Source: Pseudomonadota bacterium (GTDB taxonomy: Bacteria > Pseudomonadota > Alphaproteobacteria > Caulobacterales > Aquidulcibacteraceae). Taken from it: a DNA stretch of 9,504 bases. Location: assembly GCA_023410295.1 (NCBI GenBank), contig JAEYPY010000123.1, positions 1-9,504 on the forward strand, in the 5' to 3' direction. The notes under the pieces were generated by a model. The model saw nothing but the letters and a program-made list of their open reading frames with translations. It had not been told where the DNA came from and did no database searches. The translations under genes and the position numbers were made by a program. This document shows, in pieces, positions 7,189 to 9,504 of this stretch (positions are counted from its first letter, which is position 1; each line of letters starts with the position of its first letter).

Positions 7189-8628
7189 GTGGCTGAACAG
7201 GGCGAGGATCGCGCGATCCGGCTGGCCTCGATCGTCTCGATCGATATCGTTGGCTTCTCAAGCATGTCGGAGCGCGACCAGCGCAACGCGGCGCGCAAAG
7301 TGGAGAATCTGCGCGCGCGTATCGAGCGCGTCGCCGGCGCCAATGGCGGGCGCCTCTTCAACACCGCGGGCGACGGCTTCATGCTGGAATTCCCGTCCGC
7401 GGGTTCGGCGCTCGCGGCGATCCAGGAAATTCTCGACAAGCGCGGCAAGGGCGAGCCGCCGCTGCGTGTCGGCGCCCATGTCGGCGATGTCGTCGTCACC
7501 GCGACCGAAGATTTGCTCGGCCACGGCGTCAATGTCGCCGCGCGTCTGCAAGAACACGCTGAGCCAGGCACCGCGCTCGTCTCCGCCGAATTTCGCTCCA
7601 TGGCGCGCACCAGCCCGACCGCTGCGTTCCAATCGCGAGGGCAAAAGCCGCTCGAAAACATCGATCAGCGCGTGCAGACGTTCGAGATCCTCTCGCGCCG
7701 GCAAAAACTCGCACGCTCGATGCGCCGCTTCGGTTCAATGGCGACCGCCGCCGCACTCATCGGCGGTCTTGTCTATTTCAGCCCGACGATCTGGCGCTTC
7801 GCGCAGCCTTACATTTCCAATCCGGCTGAAGCCGAAGCGCCGCCGCCGCCGCCTGCATCGGGCGATGACTTCCTGCGCGAAGCCACGGCAACGCCAACGC
7901 TGCGGCATACGCCGGGCGAAGCCTTCCGCGATTGCGATTTCTGTCCGGAGATGGTGGTGCTGCCCGGCGGCATCTTCACCATGGGCTCGCCGGCCAATGA
8001 AGCTGGCCGCGCGCGCGATGAGGGCCCGCAGCGCGAGGTCAACATCATGCCGTTCGCAATCGGCAAATACGAAGTCACCTTCCAGCAATGGGATGCGTGC
8101 CTCGCCGGCGGCGGCTGCAACGGTTTCTCGCCGCCGGACAATGGCTGGGGCCGGGGCAATCGCCCCGTCACCGGCGTCTCGTGGGAAGATGCGCAAGCCT
8201 ATCTCGATTGGCTGAATGATCAGGCCGGCGGCCTGCGCTATCGCCTCGCCACCGAAGCGGAGTGGGAATACGCGGCGCGCGCTGGCGAGGCCGGTCCCTA
8301 CAGCACCGGACCGCGCGTTACCGCCACGCAAGCGACCTTCCGCGCACGGCAAACAACGCCTGTCGGCGAACATGAGGCAAATGCGTTCGGCCTCTTCGAT
8401 GTGCACGGTAATGTCGGCGAGTGGGTGGAGGATTGCTACGCGACCAGCTACGAACTCGCGCCGATCGACGGCGGCGCAGTGCAGGTCGATAATTGCCGGC
8501 GCCGCGTTTTCCGCGGCGGCGGCTATGCCGACCCGGCCCCGGTGCTGCGCGCAGCCGCGCGCCGCGCCGCGGCCACCACCGCACGTCAGCCCAGCGTCGG
8601 CTTCCGCGTCGCCCGCACCCTGGATTGA
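7189..8628 (+). CDS. Class III adenylate/guanylate cyclase fused to a transmembrane segment and a SUMF1/FGE-type domain
   Basis: This is a 479-residue membrane protein. The start is GTG, forced by an in-frame TGA two codons upstream, with GGGGA nine bases before it. Residues 12-168 form a class III cyclase domain. The metal aspartates are Asp19 (in SIDIVGFS) and Asp62 (in NTAGDG). Asp108 (in EDLLG) is at the adenine-selecting position, and Asn115 and Arg119 (in VNVAARL) are the transition-state pair. The usual adenine-selecting lysine is replaced by Asn58. A basic stretch (RRQKLARSMRR) precedes one membrane helix at about 184-203, then a Pro-rich linker (217-222). Residues 249-479 are a SUMF1/formylglycine-generating-enzyme-like domain: CPEMVVLPGGIFTMGS, GKYEVTFQQWDACL, RLATEAEWEYAARAG, FDVHGNVGEWVEDC, FRGGGY and GFRVART. 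The two catalytic cysteines of true FGE are absent from the FRGGGY...R region, so this domain probably binds a ligand. Positive-inside charge puts the cyclase in the cytoplasm and the SUMF1 domain in the periplasm. Six periplasmic cysteines could form three disulfides. Confidence 0.92.
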   Translation: MAEQGEDRAIRLASIVSIDIVGFSSMSERDQRNAARKVENLRARIERVAGANGGRLFNTAGDGFMLEFPSAGSALAAIQEILDKRGKGEPPLRVGAHVGDVVVTATEDLLGHGVNVAARLQEHAEPGTALVSAEFRSMARTSPTAAFQSRGQKPLENIDQRVQTFEILSRRQKLARSMRRFGSMATAAALIGGLVYFSPTIWRFAQPYISNPAEAEAPPPPPASGDDFLREATATPTLRHTPGEAFRDCDFCPEMVVLPGGIFTMGSPANEAGRARDEGPQREVNIMPFAIGKYEVTFQQWDACLAGGGCNGFSPPDNGWGRGNRPVTGVSWEDAQAYLDWLNDQAGGLRYRLATEAEWEYAARAGEAGPYSTGPRVTATQATFRARQTTPVGEHEANAFGLFDVHGNVGEWVEDCYATSYELAPIDGGAVQVDNCRRRVFRGGGYADPAPVLRAAARRAAATTARQPSVGFRVARTLD

Positions 8629-8635
8629 CGCCCGA

Positions 8636-8666
8636 TTGACGGCCCGCTCATCGCAAAGTCCTATGC
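8636..8666 (+). promoter_or_regulatory. Possible promoter ahead of the phosphodiesterase gene
   Basis: TTGACG (8636-8641) followed by G matches the Caulobacter-type -35 consensus TTGACGS. CTATGC (8661-8666) is a partial -10 match at a long 19-base spacing. If real, transcription would start within or next to the CRP-like palindrome. The -35 lies in a short imperfect tandem repeat, GATTGACGCCC/GATTGACGGCC (8623-8644), whose first copy covers the cyclase stop codon. The evidence is weak. Confidence 0.25.
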
Positions 8667-8667
8667 A

Positions 8668-8685
8668 CTGTGACCGCGGGCACAG
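8668..8685 (+). promoter_or_regulatory. CRP-like binding palindrome
   Basis: CTGTGACCGCGGGCACAG is an 18-bp inverted repeat with a single mismatched pair (A8673/G8680). It contains TGTGA-N6-GCACA, one base from the enterobacterial CRP consensus TGTGA-N6-TCACA. Its CCGCGG centre also resembles sites described for the rhizobial CRP homologue Clr. It lies in the 132-base gap between the cyclase gene and the cyclic-nucleotide phosphodiesterase gene, 75 bases before the latter's ATG. The rest of the gap holds a possible weak promoter and a short leader reading frame. The site is seen directly; regulator binding is inferred. Confidence 0.5.
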
Positions 8686-8737
8686 ACAAAGCACGCCGGC
8701 GGCGACACACTGCACGCGGGAGGGCATTTGCGTTCAC

Positions 8738-8764
8738 ATGAAGCCAGCTGAAAGCGCGGCATGA
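8738..8764 (+). CDS. Possible eight-codon leader reading frame (MKPAESAA)
   Basis: An ATG at 8738 opens eight codons whose TGA stop overlaps the phosphodiesterase ATG as ATGA, the classical geometry for translational coupling. GGGAGGG at 8718-8724 is the only good Shine-Dalgarno-like sequence in the region, but it is 13 bases away, longer than ideal. The phosphodiesterase itself has only a weak GAAAG (8750-8754). The peptide has no recognisable function. It may be real as a translated leader or may be chance. Confidence 0.25.
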   Translation: MKPAESAA

Positions 8765-9504
8765 GCAGCCGCTTCGTCCTCGCTCAGATTTCCGACACGC
8801 ATGTGCGCGCCGATGATGGCGGCGCCGCCGCGCGTCAGCTCAGCCGCGCGATGGCGCTAGCGCAAGAATACAAGGCCGACTTGATCCTGCTCACCGGCGA
8901 TCTCGTCAACGACGAGCGCGCCGAGGAATACGCGGTGCTCGCCAAGACCATCGCCGATCCGCCGGCGCCGCTTTATGTGCTGCCCGGCAATCACGACGAC
9001 CGCGCGCTGATCCGCGAAATGCTGCCGGCGCATGGCTATCTGTCGCGCGAAGGATTTCTCTCCTACGCAATCGATCAGTTTGCCGTGCGCATCGTCGTGA
9101 TCGACCAGATCGTGCCGGGCGAAACGCACGGCCTCATCACTGCCGCCGGCGCCGAATGGCTCGATCGCACGCTCGCCGCGGCGCCGGAGAAGCCGACCAT
9201 CGTCGCGCTCCACCACCCGCCGTTCCTCACCCACGATCTTCTGTTCGACAATATCGGCCTCCGCGACGCGGACCTCTTCGCCGGCGTCATCACGCGTCAC
9301 CGCCAAGTCGCGCGCATCATCTGCGGCCACCACCACCGCACCGCCTTCGGTCAGGTCGCGCACGCTCCGGTCATCGTCGCGCCGTCCACGTCTTGGACTT
9401 ACGGATTGGCAATGTTGCCCGGTCAGCAGATCGCCCCGCGCACGGGCGAGCAACCCGGATGGATGCTGCACGCGTGGACGCCGTCCGGCGGCTTCGCCAG
9501 CCAT
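8761..9504 (+). CDS. Calcineurin-like cyclic-nucleotide phosphodiesterase (CpdA/Rv0805 type), cut by the window edge
   Basis: The frame from ATG 8761 stays open for 248 codons to the last base, so the 3' end is missing; family members are around 250-280 residues, so little is lost. All metal-site blocks of the metallophosphoesterase fold are present: SDTH (Asp12, His14), TGDLV (Asp47), GNHDD (Asn77, His78), LHHPP (His151/152) and GHHHR (His190, His192). The order, spacing and the HHPP and APSTSWTYG elements match class III cyclic-nucleotide phosphodiesterases such as CpdA and Rv0805, which hydrolyse cAMP and other 2',3'- or 3',5'-cyclic nucleotides with a dinuclear metal centre. There is no signal peptide, so it is cytoplasmic. 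An in-frame TGA at 8749-8751 makes 8761 the first usable start. Its position after a nucleotide cyclase and a CRP-like box suggests that it degrades the product of that cyclase. Related metallophosphoesterases act on other phosphodiesters, so the substrate is not certain. Confidence 0.9.
   Translation, partial: MSSRFVLAQISDTHVRADDGGAAARQLSRAMALAQEYKADLILLTGDLVNDERAEEYAVLAKTIADPPAPLYVLPGNHDDRALIREMLPAHGYLSREGFLSYAIDQFAVRIVVIDQIVPGETHGLITAAGAEWLDRTLAAAPEKPTIVALHHPPFLTHDLLFDNIGLRDADLFAGVITRHRQVARIICGHHHRTAFGQVAHAPVIVAPSTSWTYGLAMLPGQQIAPRTGEQPGWMLHAWTPSGGFASH

Noticed and set aside
7143..7196. Seventeen-codon frame overlapping the start of the cyclase gene
   Set aside because: Its purine-rich site is only two bases from the ATG, the peptide is just the hairpin read as codons, and nothing supports translation.
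7936..8625. SUMF1 domain as a genuine formylglycine-generating enzyme or sulfatase activator
   Set aside because: The pair of catalytic cysteines expected after the RGGSW-like block is missing (FRGGGY then Ala/Arg-rich sequence), and no sulfatase gene is present.
8514..8625. C-terminal part of the SUMF1 domain as the variable repeat of a diversity-generating retroelement
   Set aside because: The fold is the type used by such variable proteins, but no template repeat, reverse transcriptase or accessory gene is visible, and the stretch is Ala/Arg-rich rather than showing the expected variable positions.
7735..8727. Long minus-strand open frame (330 codons) opposite the cyclase fusion gene
   Set aside because: It lies antisense to a clearly conserved protein, its product is Arg/Ala-rich without recognisable domains, and GC-rich genes of this kind routinely leave the opposite strand open.
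8857..9504. Minus-strand open frame running off the right edge
   Set aside because: The plus strand in the same place encodes every metal-site block of a CpdA-type phosphodiesterase, so the minus frame is its shadow.

Overview
The window is strongly GC-rich, with coding choices dominated by G/C third positions. It carries a Sphingomonad/Caulobacter-type TonB-dependent receptor, a Tat-type signal and a cyclase subfamily common in rhizobia and their relatives. Together these suggest an alphaproteobacterium, plausibly Caulobacterales/Hyphomonadaceae-like. This placement is inferred from protein style; there is no rRNA or phylogenetic marker here. Seven genes fill almost the whole window, and no gap exceeds about 130 bases. 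I see no tRNA, rRNA, CRISPR array, insertion sequence or phage gene.

Left part (1-3185, minus strand): an alpha/beta hydrolase gene overlaps by 14 bases the start of a TonB-dependent outer-membrane receptor gene, so the two form a translationally coupled pair. A GC hairpin at the left edge is a probable terminator for them. An 80-base divergent control region (3186-3265) separates this pair from a plus-strand series.

Middle (3266-7135, plus strand): a TetR-family regulator, an AMP-forming acyl/aryl-CoA ligase and an exported family-10 pectate-lyase-like protein follow one another at short spacing. The regulator sits between the receptor/hydrolase pair and the ligase/lyase pair and is the obvious candidate to control both. 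A reasonable but unproven reading is a catabolic locus. In it, an extracytoplasmic lyase opens a polyuronide-type polymer, the receptor imports a product, the hydrolase cleaves an ester, the ligase activates the released acid as a CoA thioester, and TetR senses that acid or thioester.

Right part (7189-9504, plus strand): a class III nucleotide cyclase is fused through one membrane segment to a SUMF1/FGE-type domain that lacks the catalytic cysteines. It is followed by a gene, cut by the window edge, for a calcineurin-like cyclic-nucleotide phosphodiesterase of the CpdA/Rv0805 type. Between them lies an 18-bp near-perfect palindrome containing TGTGA-N6-GCACA, very close to a CRP (cAMP receptor protein) box. 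The most interesting hypothesis for this window is a compact signalling module: periplasmic sensor, cyclase, cAMP-CRP control and phosphodiesterase feedback, placed directly behind the lyase/ligase genes.
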